Source of the DNA: an uncultured Hyphomonadaceae bacterium
GTDB taxonomy: Bacteria; Pseudomonadota; Alphaproteobacteria; Caulobacterales; Hyphomonadaceae
DNA length: 22,705 nt
Assembly (NCBI GenBank): GCA_938049795.1
Contig: CALLCD010000178.1
Span: 1-22,705 of the forward strand
Direction of reading: 5' to 3'
The notes beneath the pieces are model-generated. The model worked only from the letters and a program-made list of their open reading frames with translations, was not told the DNA's origin and ran no database searches. Numbering within the stretch: the first letter of the stretch is position 1; each line of letters starts with the position of its first letter. Positions 8,052 through 17,021 of this stretch are shown here, piece after piece. Position numbers and translations under genes: made by a program.

Positions 8052-10501
8052 TGAATCTCTCCGAATATCAGGCCGCCCCTCAATGCCTTGCTGACTATCT
8101 GCCCTGGGCCTGCCTAATAGCGCCGGGCGTGGTTTTGAACAAGGATGGCAGCTTTCAGCGAACGGCCGAGTTTCGCGGTCCAGATTTGGATAGTTCCACC
8201 GGTGAAGAGTTGGTGTCCATCTGTGCCCGGATTAACAACACCCTCAAACGGTTTGGTTCATCTTGGGCTATCTACTTTGAAGCCGCTCGCGCCCCAGCGC
8301 TTGAATATCCAAGCAGTGAATGGCGGGATAAAGTCGCATGGATCATTGATGAAGAACGGCGCTCACTTTTCGAAGGCAGACATGCGAGTGATCTTCTGTT
8401 TGAAAGCCGGTTCTATCTAACCTTCTCTTATCTGCCGCCCGCAGACTCAGTGGGCAAAATTGAAGAAGCGCTCATTGAGCGCCCCGAAGATGAAGAACAA
8501 ATTGGCGCGTCGGATTATCTCGCTCGCTTTCTGCAGGAGACGGACAAAGCGCTTTCACTCTTTGAAACAATTTTTCCAGATGCAAGGTTTCTGAGCGACG
8601 AGCAAACACTGACCTATCTACAACACTGCGTTTCCGGTCGGCGCCATCCAGTCAAAGCCCCCAATACGCCGTGTTATCTTGATGCCGTTCTTGGCGGCGC
8701 GTCCCTTGTAGGCGGCCTCGAACCCGTACTCGACGATCAGCATTTGCGCGTCGTCACCATTCAAGGTTTTCCGCCTATGACCGAACCCGGTCTCTTGGAT
8801 GACCTTAACAATCTTGGCTTCTCCTATCGTTGGGTCACGCGCTATCTGCCGATGGACAAGCTGGCTGCAACGAAAGTGCTGACCCGCTATCGGCGGCAAT
8901 GGTTCGCCAAGCGAAAGTCTCTCATGTCGCTCTTGCGCGAAATGATGACCAATGAAGCCTCGCCGCTGGTTGATACCGACGCAGACAATAAAGCCGCAGA
9001 TGCGGACGCCGCGCTTCAAACTCTTGGCGCAGATCACGTAGGCTTTGGTTATCTGACCACAGCCATCGTTGTTCAATCCACATCTGCCACCGTCGCAGAC
9101 GACATGATCCGCGAAGTCGAGCGGATTGTGAACGGGCGCGGATATGTGACCATCAAAGAGACAGTCAACGCGATAGATGCCTGGCTAGGGACTGTTCCGG
9201 GTCACGCTTACGCCAATGTTCGCCAGCCCATCGTTCACACGCTAAACCTTGCACATATGATGCCGCTATCGGCTGTGTGGGCCGGTCCATCTCAGAACAA
9301 GCACCTTCAAGGGCCACCGCTTCTTTATGCGACGACCGCCTCGCAAACGCCGTTCCGTGTGGTGCTCCATCAAGGCGATGTCGGACATACTTTGATTGTC
9401 GGGCCAACGGGCGCGGGCAAGTCTGTTTTGCTTTCGATGCTGGCCTTACAGTTCCGACGCTATGCGGACGCGCAGATTTTCATATTCGATAAAGGCGGAT
9501 CGGCCACTGCCGCGACTTTGGGCGTAGGCGGAGAGCACTTCCAATTGGGAGGCGATCACGGATTGTGCTTCCAGCCACTTGCGAGAATTGACTCTGAAAC
9601 GGAACGGGCTTGGGCGCTTGAATGGCTGTGCGGCCTTCTTTCCCACGAAGGGCTGACCATTGAACCTGACATCAAAGAGGCGATTTGGACGGCGCTAACA
9701 TCGCTCGCAAGCGCCCCGCAGGTTGAACGCACCATGACGGGCTTGAGTGCCTTGTTGCAATCCAATCGTCTCAGACAAGCCATTGAACCTTACACGCTCA
9801 AAGGCGCGCATGGATCTTTGCTGGATGCCGACCACGAAAGCATTGGATCGAATGATTGGCAGTGTTTTGAGATGGAAGAGTTGATGCACCAGAAGTCTCT
9901 AGTGCCTCCCGTTCTCTCCTATCTCTTTCATCGTTTGGAGGATCGGTTTGACGGAAAGCCAAGCCTACTCATTCTTGATGAAGCTTGGGTCTTTCTTGAC
10001 GATCCGTTGTTTGCAGACCGCATCCGCGAATGGCTTAAGGTCTTGCGGAAGAAGAACGTCTCTGTGGTCTTCGCTACGCAATCTCTCAGTGACATCGCTA
10101 CAAGCAAAATAGCTCCTGCGATCATTGAATCGTGCCCGTCGCGTATTTTCCTGCCCAATAACCGAGCCTTGGAGCCGCAACAGCGCAAAGCCTATACAGG
10201 GTTCGGCCTTAATGACCGGCAGGTCGAGATCATCGCGCAATCAACGCCAAAGCGCGATTACTACTTCCAGTCCCGAAACGGCAACCGCCTATTCGATCTG
10301 TCCTTGGGACCAGTCGTGCTAGCGTTTTGCGGTGCATCTTCAAAAGACGATCTGAACGCTATCGCCGAGATTGCGTCAACGAGTCCGAACGGCGCGTTTG
10401 CCGAACGCTGGCTGGAAGCACGCGGCCTGAATTGGGCCGCTGACCTCATTTCTGAGGACGCCCAACAAGAGAAAGGAGACGCGCTATGCGCCGAAGACTA
10501 A
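8048..10501 (+). CDS. trbE: TrbE, VirB4-type secretion ATPase
   Basis: Large (817 residues) ATPase of the mating apparatus. The N-terminal half (LADYLPWACLIAPGVVLNKD and onwards) is the CagE/TrbE/VirB family domain. The C-terminal half is the ATPase, with Walker A GPTGAGKS (452-459) and Walker B SLLILDEAW (639-647), then VVFATQSLSDI. The length is normal and no disruption is seen. Two consecutive ATG codons (8048 and 8051) are possible starts. The gene overlaps trbJ by 16 bases. Confidence 0.96.
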   Translation: MMNLSEYQAAPQCLADYLPWACLIAPGVVLNKDGSFQRTAEFRGPDLDSSTGEELVSICARINNTLKRFGSSWAIYFEAARAPALEYPSSEWRDKVAWIIDEERRSLFEGRHASDLLFESRFYLTFSYLPPADSVGKIEEALIERPEDEEQIGASDYLARFLQETDKALSLFETIFPDARFLSDEQTLTYLQHCVSGRRHPVKAPNTPCYLDAVLGGASLVGGLEPVLDDQHLRVVTIQGFPPMTEPGLLDDLNNLGFSYRWVTRYLPMDKLAATKVLTRYRRQWFAKRKSLMSLLREMMTNEASPLVDTDADNKAADADAALQTLGADHVGFGYLTTAIVVQSTSATVADDMIREVERIVNGRGYVTIKETVNAIDAWLGTVPGHAYANVRQPIVHTLNLAHMMPLSAVWAGPSQNKHLQGPPLLYATTASQTPFRVVLHQGDVGHTLIVGPTGAGKSVLLSMLALQFRRYADAQIFIFDKGGSATAATLGVGGEHFQLGGDHGLCFQPLARIDSETERAWALEWLCGLLSHEGLTIEPDIKEAIWTALTSLASAPQVERTMTGLSALLQSNRLRQAIEPYTLKGAHGSLLDADHESIGSNDWQCFEMEELMHQKSLVPPVLSYLFHRLEDRFDGKPSLLILDEAWVFLDDPLFADRIREWLKVLRKKNVSVVFATQSLSDIATSKIAPAIIESCPSRIFLPNNRALEPQQRKAYTGFGLNDRQVEIIAQSTPKRDYYFQSRNGNRLFDLSLGPVVLAFCGASSKDDLNAIAEIASTSPNGAFAERWLEARGLNWAADLISEDAQQEKGDALCAED

Positions 10502-11208
10502 TTTCAACACTCATGATCGTTTTAATGGGGATCGCACCCCTTCAACCCGCTCACGCCTTCTTTGGATTTGGCGGGGTGGTATTTGACCCGACAAATTACG
10601 GGCAAAATCTGCTGACCGCCGCGCGAACGCTGCAAACCGTCAACAATCAGATTCAACAGCTTCAGAATGAAGCTGACATGATCGTCAATCAGGTTAAGGA
10701 TTTGACCAAGCTGGATTTTGACTCCCGCCAGCATTTGAACAGGCTGTTGCAAGAAATATCGACTTTGACGGATCAGGCGAAGGCAATGTCGTTTGAGGTG
10801 CAGAAAGCCGATCAAGTCTTCAAAACAAAGTACCCAGAAGATTACGCGAACCTCTCAAGTCAGCAAATCATTCAAAATGCTGAAAGCCTCTGGAAGACAT
10901 CGCGTTCGTCTCTGCATGACGCGCTGTTGATGCAGTCCAAAATTGCGGAAACGGTTCGTGCAGATACCTCCGTACTCGACACACTAATGCGCGAAAGCCA
11001 AGGTGCAGGAGGCAATCTCGCTGCCGCTCAAGCGGGCAATCAGATCATGGCTCTCTCCGCAAAACAGACCATGCAATTACAGGAATTGACCGCATCGCAA
11101 TTCCGGGCGGAGACGCTTGAACGCGCCCGTCGCTTGCAGATCGAACGGGCCGCCAAAGTTCGGCATTCGCGCTTTGTCGGCGGTTCAACTGCCTATTCCG
11201 GCAACTAA
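10486..11208 (+). CDS. trbJ: TrbJ, VirB5-like periplasmic protein
   Basis: A 240-residue secreted protein of the mating apparatus, thought in this family to sit at the pilus tip or in the periplasm and aid mating-pair formation. It has a basic N-terminus, a hydrophobic signal core and a likely cleavage after AHA (22-24), followed by the aromatic FFGFGG. Most of the mature protein is Gln-rich and predicted helical or coiled-coil (NQIQQLQNEADMIVNQVKDL). The start is supported by AAAGGAG eight bases upstream, within trbE. The next gene is trbL, with no trbK between. Confidence 0.9.
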   Translation: MRRRLISTLMIVLMGIAPLQPAHAFFGFGGVVFDPTNYGQNLLTAARTLQTVNNQIQQLQNEADMIVNQVKDLTKLDFDSRQHLNRLLQEISTLTDQAKAMSFEVQKADQVFKTKYPEDYANLSSQQIIQNAESLWKTSRSSLHDALLMQSKIAETVRADTSVLDTLMRESQGAGGNLAAAQAGNQIMALSAKQTMQLQELTASQFRAETLERARRLQIERAAKVRHSRFVGGSTAYSGN

Positions 11209-11229
11209 GACTTTCAGGAGCGAGCGGCC

Positions 11230-12564
11230 ATGAATGACCTCGGTATAATAGATCAATTCCTCCAAACATTCTCGACCTATATTGACAGTGGTTTTGGGCT
11301 GCTCGCTCCTGATGTTGCTTTCCTGACAACAGCGCTCGTTACAATCGACATTGTGCTTGCAGGATTATTCTGGGCCTTTGGAAATCTCGACAATATCGTG
11401 GTCGGGTTTTTGAAGAAGGTTTTGTATATTGGTTTCTTCGCTCTACTCCTGAACCAGTTTCCATTGCTGGCGAATATTATCTTTGAAAGTTTCGCCCAGC
11501 TTGGACTGAACGCCACAGGCGGGACGATCACGGCGGCTGACCTCTTGCGTCCCGGATTTGTCGCCGGCACAGGGTTTACCGCTGCGCATCCATTACTGGA
11601 TGAAATTGCCGACTTGTCTGGCCCCGTCGCATTCTTCGTCAACATCGTCACCATTGCGATACTTGCACTCGCATGGCTGATTACGCTTTTCGCTTTCTTT
11701 TTCCTCGCCATACAGATTTTCGTCACGATCATTGAGTTCAAGTTGACGACACTAGCTGGATTTGTCCTTGTCCCGTTCGCGCTCTGGAACAAAACGTCGT
11801 TCCTTGCCGAAAGGGTGTTGGGTAACGTCATTTCCTCTGGAATCAAACTTATGGTGTTGGCCATTATTGTCGGCATCGGGTCGACGCTCTTTGGCAATGT
11901 CACTTCTGGGTTCACACCCGGTAATATCACACTAGAAGACGCCGCCGCTGTGATCCTCGCATCATTGGCACTTCTTGCGCTTGGAATCTTCGGACCCGCT
12001 ATCGCAACGGGCCTCGTTTCTGGAGCACCGCAATTGGGTGCAGGCGCGGCCGTTGGAACCGCCGTAGGCGCAGGTGCGGCAGGCTTTGCAGCAGCAAGCG
12101 TTGGCGGTGCTGCTGCGTCAGCGGCCACGCGCGGTGCGGTTGGTGCGGTAAAAGCCGGGTCTTCAATGGCAGGCGGTGCAGCCATGTCTTACTCAATGGG
12201 CAAAGCCGCATCCGGGCAAGGCGGTATCAAAGGCGCGGCGTCCGGTGTGAGCGCAGTTGCACAGGCTGGCGCAGGATCGGTCGCCAATGCCGCTAAATCC
12301 GCCGCTGCCAAAGTGACCGATCCCGTCAAACAATCGTTCAAGTCTGGAAGTCGCGGCGCGATCACCGCAACTGGCGGCAAGATCTCCGGTGGTGACGCCA
12401 GCGCGGCCACCGCTGCGCCGACCAATGGACAGCCCGATTGGGCCAAGAAAGCCAACCGCAACCAATTGCAACGCGATGCCGGTCTCGCCGCCACCTCCAC
12501 TCTACGCGACGGAGATAGAGGCGGTTCAGGAGACGGCCCGCGACTGAAACAAGATGAGGAGTAA
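11230..12564 (+). CDS. trbL: TrbL, VirB6-type polytopic membrane protein
   Basis: Inner-membrane channel component of 444 residues. Several hydrophobic segments lie between about residues 20 and 265, including a block near 140-180 (AITLFAFFFLAIQIF-like) and one near 200-215. After GIFGPAIATGLVSGAPQLGA the protein becomes Ala/Gly/Ser-rich and of low complexity to the end, as usual for TrbL. AGGAG sits nine bases before the ATG. The repetitive tail gives rise to long open frames on the opposite strand that are not genes. Confidence 0.93.
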   Translation: MNDLGIIDQFLQTFSTYIDSGFGLLAPDVAFLTTALVTIDIVLAGLFWAFGNLDNIVVGFLKKVLYIGFFALLLNQFPLLANIIFESFAQLGLNATGGTITAADLLRPGFVAGTGFTAAHPLLDEIADLSGPVAFFVNIVTIAILALAWLITLFAFFFLAIQIFVTIIEFKLTTLAGFVLVPFALWNKTSFLAERVLGNVISSGIKLMVLAIIVGIGSTLFGNVTSGFTPGNITLEDAAAVILASLALLALGIFGPAIATGLVSGAPQLGAGAAVGTAVGAGAAGFAAASVGGAAASAATRGAVGAVKAGSSMAGGAAMSYSMGKAASGQGGIKGAASGVSAVAQAGAGSVANAAKSAAAKVTDPVKQSFKSGSRGAITATGGKISGGDASAATAAPTNGQPDWAKKANRNQLQRDAGLAATSTLRDGDRGGSGDGPRLKQDEE

Positions 12565-12568
12565 TTTT

Positions 12569-13258
12569 ATGTGGAAACGCAATCAAACCGCATACGGACG
12601 AACGGAAGCCCCTGTAACACCTTATCAGAAGGCAGCGCAGACCTGGGATGACCGGATCGGATCAGCTCGTGTTCAAGCCAAGAACTGGCGGATCATCGCT
12701 ATACTGTCTCTCTTGTTTGCGATTGCCATGTCCGCTGCCTTTGTCTGGCGGTCATCTCAGAGCATTATCACGCCTTATGTGGTGGAACTCGAACAGAACG
12801 GATCGGTTCGCGCCGTCGCGCCGAGTGTCGCGAAATACAAGCCAACGGACGCGCAGATTGGCTACCAGCTTGCCGAATTTATTAAGAAGGTTCGCTCTGT
12901 CTCGATAGACCCAATCGTTCTGCGTCAGAATTGGACAACTGCCTATCACTTCGCGACCGATCAAGCGGCGCTAACGCTTAACGAATATGCACGCGACAAT
13001 GATCCGTTTCAAGACGTTGGGCATCGCTCCGTTTCTGTTCAAATCGCCAGCGTTGTTCGATCTTCTGACGACAGCTTTGATCTGCGCTGGCGTGAGACCG
13101 CTTTTCGCGATGGCGTGAAACTGACCACAAACACCTACACCGCCAACCTTTCCATAATTCTTAAAACGCCAACGGATGAGCAAACGCTGCATCAGAACCC
13201 GCTCGGTATCTACGTCCACGGCATCAACTGGTCGAAAGACCTCATCCGAGGAGAATAA
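12569..13258 (+). CDS. trbF: TrbF, VirB8-type protein
   Basis: Bitopic inner-membrane assembly factor of 229 residues from the chosen start. Cytoplasmic tail 1-40 carries TPYQKAAQTWDDRIGSARVQ, a recognisable TrbF signature. One membrane helix lies at about 41-60 and the periplasmic VirB8 fold follows. I prefer the ATG at 12569 over the in-frame ATG at 12554 because GAGGAG lies seven bases before it and TrbF proteins begin close to this point. The earlier start would add five residues and overlap trbL. Confidence 0.9.
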   Translation: MWKRNQTAYGRTEAPVTPYQKAAQTWDDRIGSARVQAKNWRIIAILSLLFAIAMSAAFVWRSSQSIITPYVVELEQNGSVRAVAPSVAKYKPTDAQIGYQLAEFIKKVRSVSIDPIVLRQNWTTAYHFATDQAALTLNEYARDNDPFQDVGHRSVSVQIASVVRSSDDSFDLRWRETAFRDGVKLTTNTYTANLSIILKTPTDEQTLHQNPLGIYVHGINWSKDLIRGE

Positions 13259-13260
13259 TC

Positions 13261-14280
13261 ATGTACAAGAACCTTATAATCTTATCGCTTACCACGACGC
13301 TCGGCGCATGCACAACGCTTGGTGCCAAAACCGTAGCCGACTTCAAACTCGATGACGCAGACTTTATCGAAGCCGTCTACTCGCCGAGTGAGGCAAACGT
13401 TGATACTGCGCCGCTTGAGCGGATTGAGCCACTGGCATTGCCCGGACAGCTAAAGCCGATCGAAGACCGCAAAGTTGCATCCGTCCCAAAACTCCGACCA
13501 GACCTCGCCATTGACCGCGCCAATGCGACCGCTGCGATTGAACCCGATCAGGACAGTTTTATCAACGCAATCCAGATTTACCCTTACACTGTTGGCGCAC
13601 TTTATCAGGTTTACTCGGCGCCCAAACAGGTCACAGACATAGCCTTGCAGCCCGGCGAAGAACTCATGTCTGTCTCAGCGGGGGATACAGTCAATTGGAT
13701 TTTAGGAGACACGGTGTCCGGGATTGGCGACAAAGAACAGGTGCATATTCTCATCAAGCCAATTGCACCAAGCCTCACGACCAATCTGATTATCACGACT
13801 TCCAAGCGAACCTATCATGTGGAACTGAAATCGTTCCGGGAAACCTATATGGCTGCTGTGTCCTGGCGTTATCCGCATGAGGAACTGGTGCGGCAACGCG
13901 CTCAGTCTTCCAAGCGTGCCAAAGACGCTGCACAAACCATAGAGCGGCGTTTGCAAGTTGACCGATTGAACTTCCGATATGAGATCAAGGGCGACCGCCC
14001 GCATTGGCGGCCATTGCGTGCCTTCGATGATGGTCGAAAAGTATTCATCCAATTTCCTGCGCGTTTGGATCAAGGAGAGGCACCACCGCTCTTTGTCGTT
14101 GGACGCAATGGTCAAAGCCAGCTCGTCAATTACCGCATCAATGGGTCTTACTATGTCGTGGATCGGCTCTTCGGTGCCGCGGAATTGAGGTTGGGTGAGA
14201 AAGACCAAAGCGTTGTTCGCATCATTCGCAAAGACCCTAAAAGGACGCGCACAACACGCGCAGCAAGGGATGACGCATGA
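13261..14280 (+). CDS. trbG: TrbG, VirB9-type outer-membrane channel protein
   Basis: Secreted component of the core complex, 339 residues. The N-terminus carries a lipobox-like LGAC (14-17), so it may be lipid-anchored at Cys17. The VirB9 region starts at about residue 100 (IQIYPYTVGALYQVYSAPKQ) and continues through the NLIITTSKRTYHVEL motif near 175-190. The C-terminal domain has RPHWRPLRAFDDGRKVFIQF followed by a beta-rich end. A GAGGAG site precedes the start. ATGA overlap couples it to trbI. Confidence 0.92.
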   Translation: MYKNLIILSLTTTLGACTTLGAKTVADFKLDDADFIEAVYSPSEANVDTAPLERIEPLALPGQLKPIEDRKVASVPKLRPDLAIDRANATAAIEPDQDSFINAIQIYPYTVGALYQVYSAPKQVTDIALQPGEELMSVSAGDTVNWILGDTVSGIGDKEQVHILIKPIAPSLTTNLIITTSKRTYHVELKSFRETYMAAVSWRYPHEELVRQRAQSSKRAKDAAQTIERRLQVDRLNFRYEIKGDRPHWRPLRAFDDGRKVFIQFPARLDQGEAPPLFVVGRNGQSQLVNYRINGSYYVVDRLFGAAELRLGEKDQSVVRIIRKDPKRTRTTRAARDDA

Positions 14281-15485
14281 ATCAGGAAAAGGAAGAGGTA
14301 GGTCGCCTTGCTATTCGTGCGAAGCCAAGGCCCGTCAGACGTTTCAACCGTAGAGCGCTCATTGCAATTTGCGGCGTTACCGGAATTTTCATTTTGAGCG
14401 CCGCAGCGATTGCGTTCCGTGATGACAGTGGACCGGGCGGCGGCTCGTCACCGGAACTTTTCAAGACGAACAGGAACATATTGCCCGATCAAATTACGGC
14501 AATGCCCGCTGACTATTCGGACATCAAACCCAAACTTGGCCCGCCTTTGCCCGGTGATCTTGGCCCTGCCTTTATAGGCCAACCGTCTTCCTTGGACACA
14601 CCACAGGATAACCCATTCCAGTATCAAGGCGCGCCAACGCAAACCACCGCACAACCGGCGCCTGTTGATGCGGCGTTAGGCGCACCGCTTTTCTTTGTGC
14701 AGCATGACGACAATCGCTCTGTTCAAACGCAGGCAGCAATCACGCCGCCATTTACTCCGTCTCTTGACCAATTCAACGCCCTACCGTTGCAAGCGCAAGC
14801 TCAGGGCGGCACAGCATCGCAGACACCGTTTGACCAAAACCGTCAGGATCGGAAAGAGGCATTTTTAACGCGCGACGCTGATAGCGACATTTACAATCCC
14901 AACCGATTGCAAACCCCTATCTCTCCTTATCAGGTCCTGGCTGGGACGATCATTCCCGCCAGTTTGGTCACGGGTCTCAACTCGGATTTGCCGGGGCAGA
15001 TCATCGCCCAGGTCACGCAGAATGTTTATGACACAATATCCGGACAACATTTGCTCATTCCCCAAGGGTCGCGCCTCATTGGTCAGTATGACAGCGTAAT
15101 TGCCTTCGGTCAGTCGCGCGCACTGGTCACATGGCGTCGTATCATCAGGCCGGATGGAACATCCTTGGTTCTGGAAAACCTTCCCGGCACTGACCTATCG
15201 GGATTTGCGGGGTTGAAGGACCGTGTGGACAATCACACACTCCGGCTTTTTGGTGCGGCGGCACTTTCGACCGTTCTCTCAGTGGGTAGCGAGCTTGGCC
15301 GCGACTCCAATGATAGCGACATCATCGAAGCCATCCGTGACGGCGGCCAACGCACATTCAATCAAGCCGGCCAACGTATCGTCAATCGCCAACTCAATGT
15401 TCAACCCACGATCCGGGTGCGTCCTGGCTGGCGCCTTAATGTCATCGTGAACAAGGATCTTGTTTTGAATCCCTATGAAGGCTGA
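14277..15485 (+). CDS. trbI: TrbI, VirB10-type channel protein
   Basis: Core-complex protein of 402 residues spanning the envelope. It has a basic cytoplasmic tail, a membrane helix at about 27-47, then a long Pro/Gln-rich linker (about 50-190). The VirB10 beta-barrel domain begins near SPYQVLAGTIIPASLVTGLN and includes LLIPQGSRLIGQYDS. It ends in GWRLNVIVNKDLVLNPYEG. It is the last canonical trb gene of the operon. Confidence 0.94.
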   Translation: MNQEKEEVGRLAIRAKPRPVRRFNRRALIAICGVTGIFILSAAAIAFRDDSGPGGGSSPELFKTNRNILPDQITAMPADYSDIKPKLGPPLPGDLGPAFIGQPSSLDTPQDNPFQYQGAPTQTTAQPAPVDAALGAPLFFVQHDDNRSVQTQAAITPPFTPSLDQFNALPLQAQAQGGTASQTPFDQNRQDRKEAFLTRDADSDIYNPNRLQTPISPYQVLAGTIIPASLVTGLNSDLPGQIIAQVTQNVYDTISGQHLLIPQGSRLIGQYDSVIAFGQSRALVTWRRIIRPDGTSLVLENLPGTDLSGFAGLKDRVDNHTLRLFGAAALSTVLSVGSELGRDSNDSDIIEAIRDGGQRTFNQAGQRIVNRQLNVQPTIRVRPGWRLNVIVNKDLVLNPYEG

Positions 15486-15488
15486 CTC

Positions 15489-15716
15489 ATGACCCAATCT
15501 CTCAAAATCGGGAAATTGCCCGACACTACACCTGTCAAACATACAATCAGCGTTGAGCCTGATTTGGATGACATTCTTAAAAGCTACGCCGAGATTTATG
15601 AACAGACTTATGGCGAAAAAGCGAGCGTTCCAGCGCTCATTCCATCCATGCTGCGTGCTTTCATTGCGTCCGACTCCGGATTTAAAAAGACCTTGAGAGA
15701 TGCGCAATCATCCTGA
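15489..15716 (+). CDS. DUF2274 family small protein
   Basis: A 75-residue protein matching the DUF2274 family, which typically follows trbI in proteobacterial ICEs. The sequence starts with SLKIGKLPD and has a helical middle (DLDDILKSYAEIYEQTYG) and a second helix (LIPSMLRAFIASD). The fold could resemble a ribbon-helix-helix subunit (beta strand, then two helices), which would suggest DNA binding, but that is inference. It lies three bases after trbI, clearly in the same operon. Biochemical role unknown. Confidence 0.85.
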   Translation: MTQSLKIGKLPDTTPVKHTISVEPDLDDILKSYAEIYEQTYGEKASVPALIPSMLRAFIASDSGFKKTLRDAQSS

Positions 15717-15742
15717 CTTGTCAGCAGTAAAGGAGTAAACCT

Positions 15743-16066
15743 ATGGCAACCATCGGACAGTTTCGTCCCGTCAATGACGGCTTCGAAGGAACCATATCAA
15801 CTTTGAGCATGGCTCGAAAAGTTAAGTTCGTGCCAAACACGGAAAAGAAGCATGAAGACAGCCCCGACTTCTTCGTGAAAACCGGCCAGTGCGATCTCGG
15901 CTTTGCGCGTCGCAAGACAGCCCAAGGCGATGAAGGCCGGTCCTATCTTCAAGTCTTCTTGGATGACCCGAGTTTTCAGGAGCCTATTTGGGCTGCGCTA
16001 TTTGAAAGCGATGGAAAGGCCGATTTGGTTTGGTCTAGGAAGAAAGTAGAGGGGGTCCAAGATTGA
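15743..16066 (+). CDS. DUF736 family protein
   Basis: A 107-residue protein of the DUF736 family, recognisable by the opening ATIGQFRPVNDGFEGTISTL and the end of the fold at FQEPIWAALFESDG. The family is widespread on proteobacterial plasmids and ICEs, and its function is unknown. AAAGGAG lies seven bases before the ATG. It is the last rightward gene before the convergent ubiquitin-like operon, and only 28 bases separate the two stop codons, with no obvious terminator. Confidence 0.9.
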   Translation: MATIGQFRPVNDGFEGTISTLSMARKVKFVPNTEKKHEDSPDFFVKTGQCDLGFARRKTAQGDEGRSYLQVFLDDPSFQEPIWAALFESDGKADLVWSRKKVEGVQD

Positions 16067-16094
16067 GAAAGCATCGTTTTACGCGCAATTAGGG

Positions 16095-17021
16095 TTAGAT
16101 TCGAAGATGGTCCATTTTCTCACGGAGCCAACTGATCCAGCGTTGCAGGAACATGACCTTTGATTGAGAAGGCCTACAGACTTGATCGGTTGGTTGCCAT
16201 TCCCTGATATCTGCCAAAGGGTCTCCGACTTCAGTTTCCGGATGGTGCGAACAGCTCGTATTTACCAGATACTGTGACAAAATATTCGGTTCTTTGAGCG
16301 TTCCTGTATTTCCATCGTAAACCAGCCAACGGAGTGCGTTTGTCGATGGAAACCATGGCGTAAGAAGAGCAATACCGAATCCTACAGCAGTTGATGCCAA
16401 AACTCCGTTTGGCCAAATCACCTGTGGTTGAGGCCCTGCATCCCCGTATTGATTTGCTTCCTCGGCGATGCGTTCATCGGTCACAATATTGCAACAACGT
16501 AGGCAATGAGTTCCCGGCAGTGATTGTACAACCTGACCAGAGATCGCGAAATCGCCATTATCCAGTTCTGTTACAACCATCCCTATGTCGATATAGGGTA
16601 TGAGATTACGACGACAAAAGCGTTCCAGTTCATCACGTTGTGCGAACGAATCAACTGCGTCAAAAATAATATCGCATTCGGAGAGCGCATCAGTTGCTTC
16701 CTGCCACCGACGCCTTAATGCCGTGACGGTGGCATGAGGATTGCCGCGGAGAATTTGGCGTCGAGCGATTTCGACCTTTGCTCTCGTGTTGCCTAGATTA
16801 TCAGCTTCCAAATCATTCGGTTCGCTTCCGACGAAGCGATGACGGTTGCTTTCTTCAATAAAATCGTCGTCGACAACAACGAAATGGCCAATGCCTATGT
16901 GCCCAAACTGCTGTCCAAAATGCGATCCACCTCCGCCATAGCCAACGATACCTATTTTGGAATCCTTCAGTTTTTCAGAGGAGTCTTTGCCTAAAAATGA
17001 TTGCCGCGAATAATCAGTCAT
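16095..17021 (-). CDS. ThiF/E1-type adenylating enzyme of a ubiquitin-like system
   Basis: Predicted to adenylate the C-terminal Gly of the neighbouring Ubl and pass it to an E2-like partner. Rossmann motif GYGGGGS at 27-33, acidic DxD at 51-53, SNRHRF at 58-63 (compare SNLxRQ in ThiF/MoeB/E1) and FDAVDS at 120-125 make an active adenylation domain likely. CLRCC (173-177) and C257-S-HH may bind zinc or supply the catalytic Cys, and I cannot tell which. At 308 residues it has one adenylation domain and no room for a separate catalytic-cysteine domain. I chose the ATG at 17021 over a TTG at 17030. The ATG overlaps the JAB gene by eight bases. It is the last gene of the four-gene operon. Confidence 0.9.
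   Translation of the reverse strand: MTDYSRQSFLGKDSSEKLKDSKIGIVGYGGGGSHFGQQFGHIGIGHFVVVDDDFIEESNRHRFVGSEPNDLEADNLGNTRAKVEIARRQILRGNPHATVTALRRRWQEATDALSECDIIFDAVDSFAQRDELERFCRRNLIPYIDIGMVVTELDNGDFAISGQVVQSLPGTHCLRCCNIVTDERIAEEANQYGDAGPQPQVIWPNGVLASTAVGFGIALLTPWFPSTNALRWLVYDGNTGTLKEPNILSQYLVNTSCSHHPETEVGDPLADIREWQPTDQVCRPSQSKVMFLQRWISWLREKMDHLRI

Noticed and set aside
11277..12185. 302-codon open frame on the minus strand opposite trbL
   Set aside because: It mirrors the Ala/Gly-rich and hydrophobic coding of trbL. Its Pro/Ala/Ser-rich translation is typical of an antisense shadow.
13702..14208. 168-codon minus-strand open frame within trbG
   Set aside because: It lies wholly inside a confidently identified gene, has no recognisable features and no promoter or ribosome binding site.
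16067..16094. A terminator between the convergent DUF736 and E1 genes
   Set aside because: No stem with a T-run can be found in the 28-base gap.
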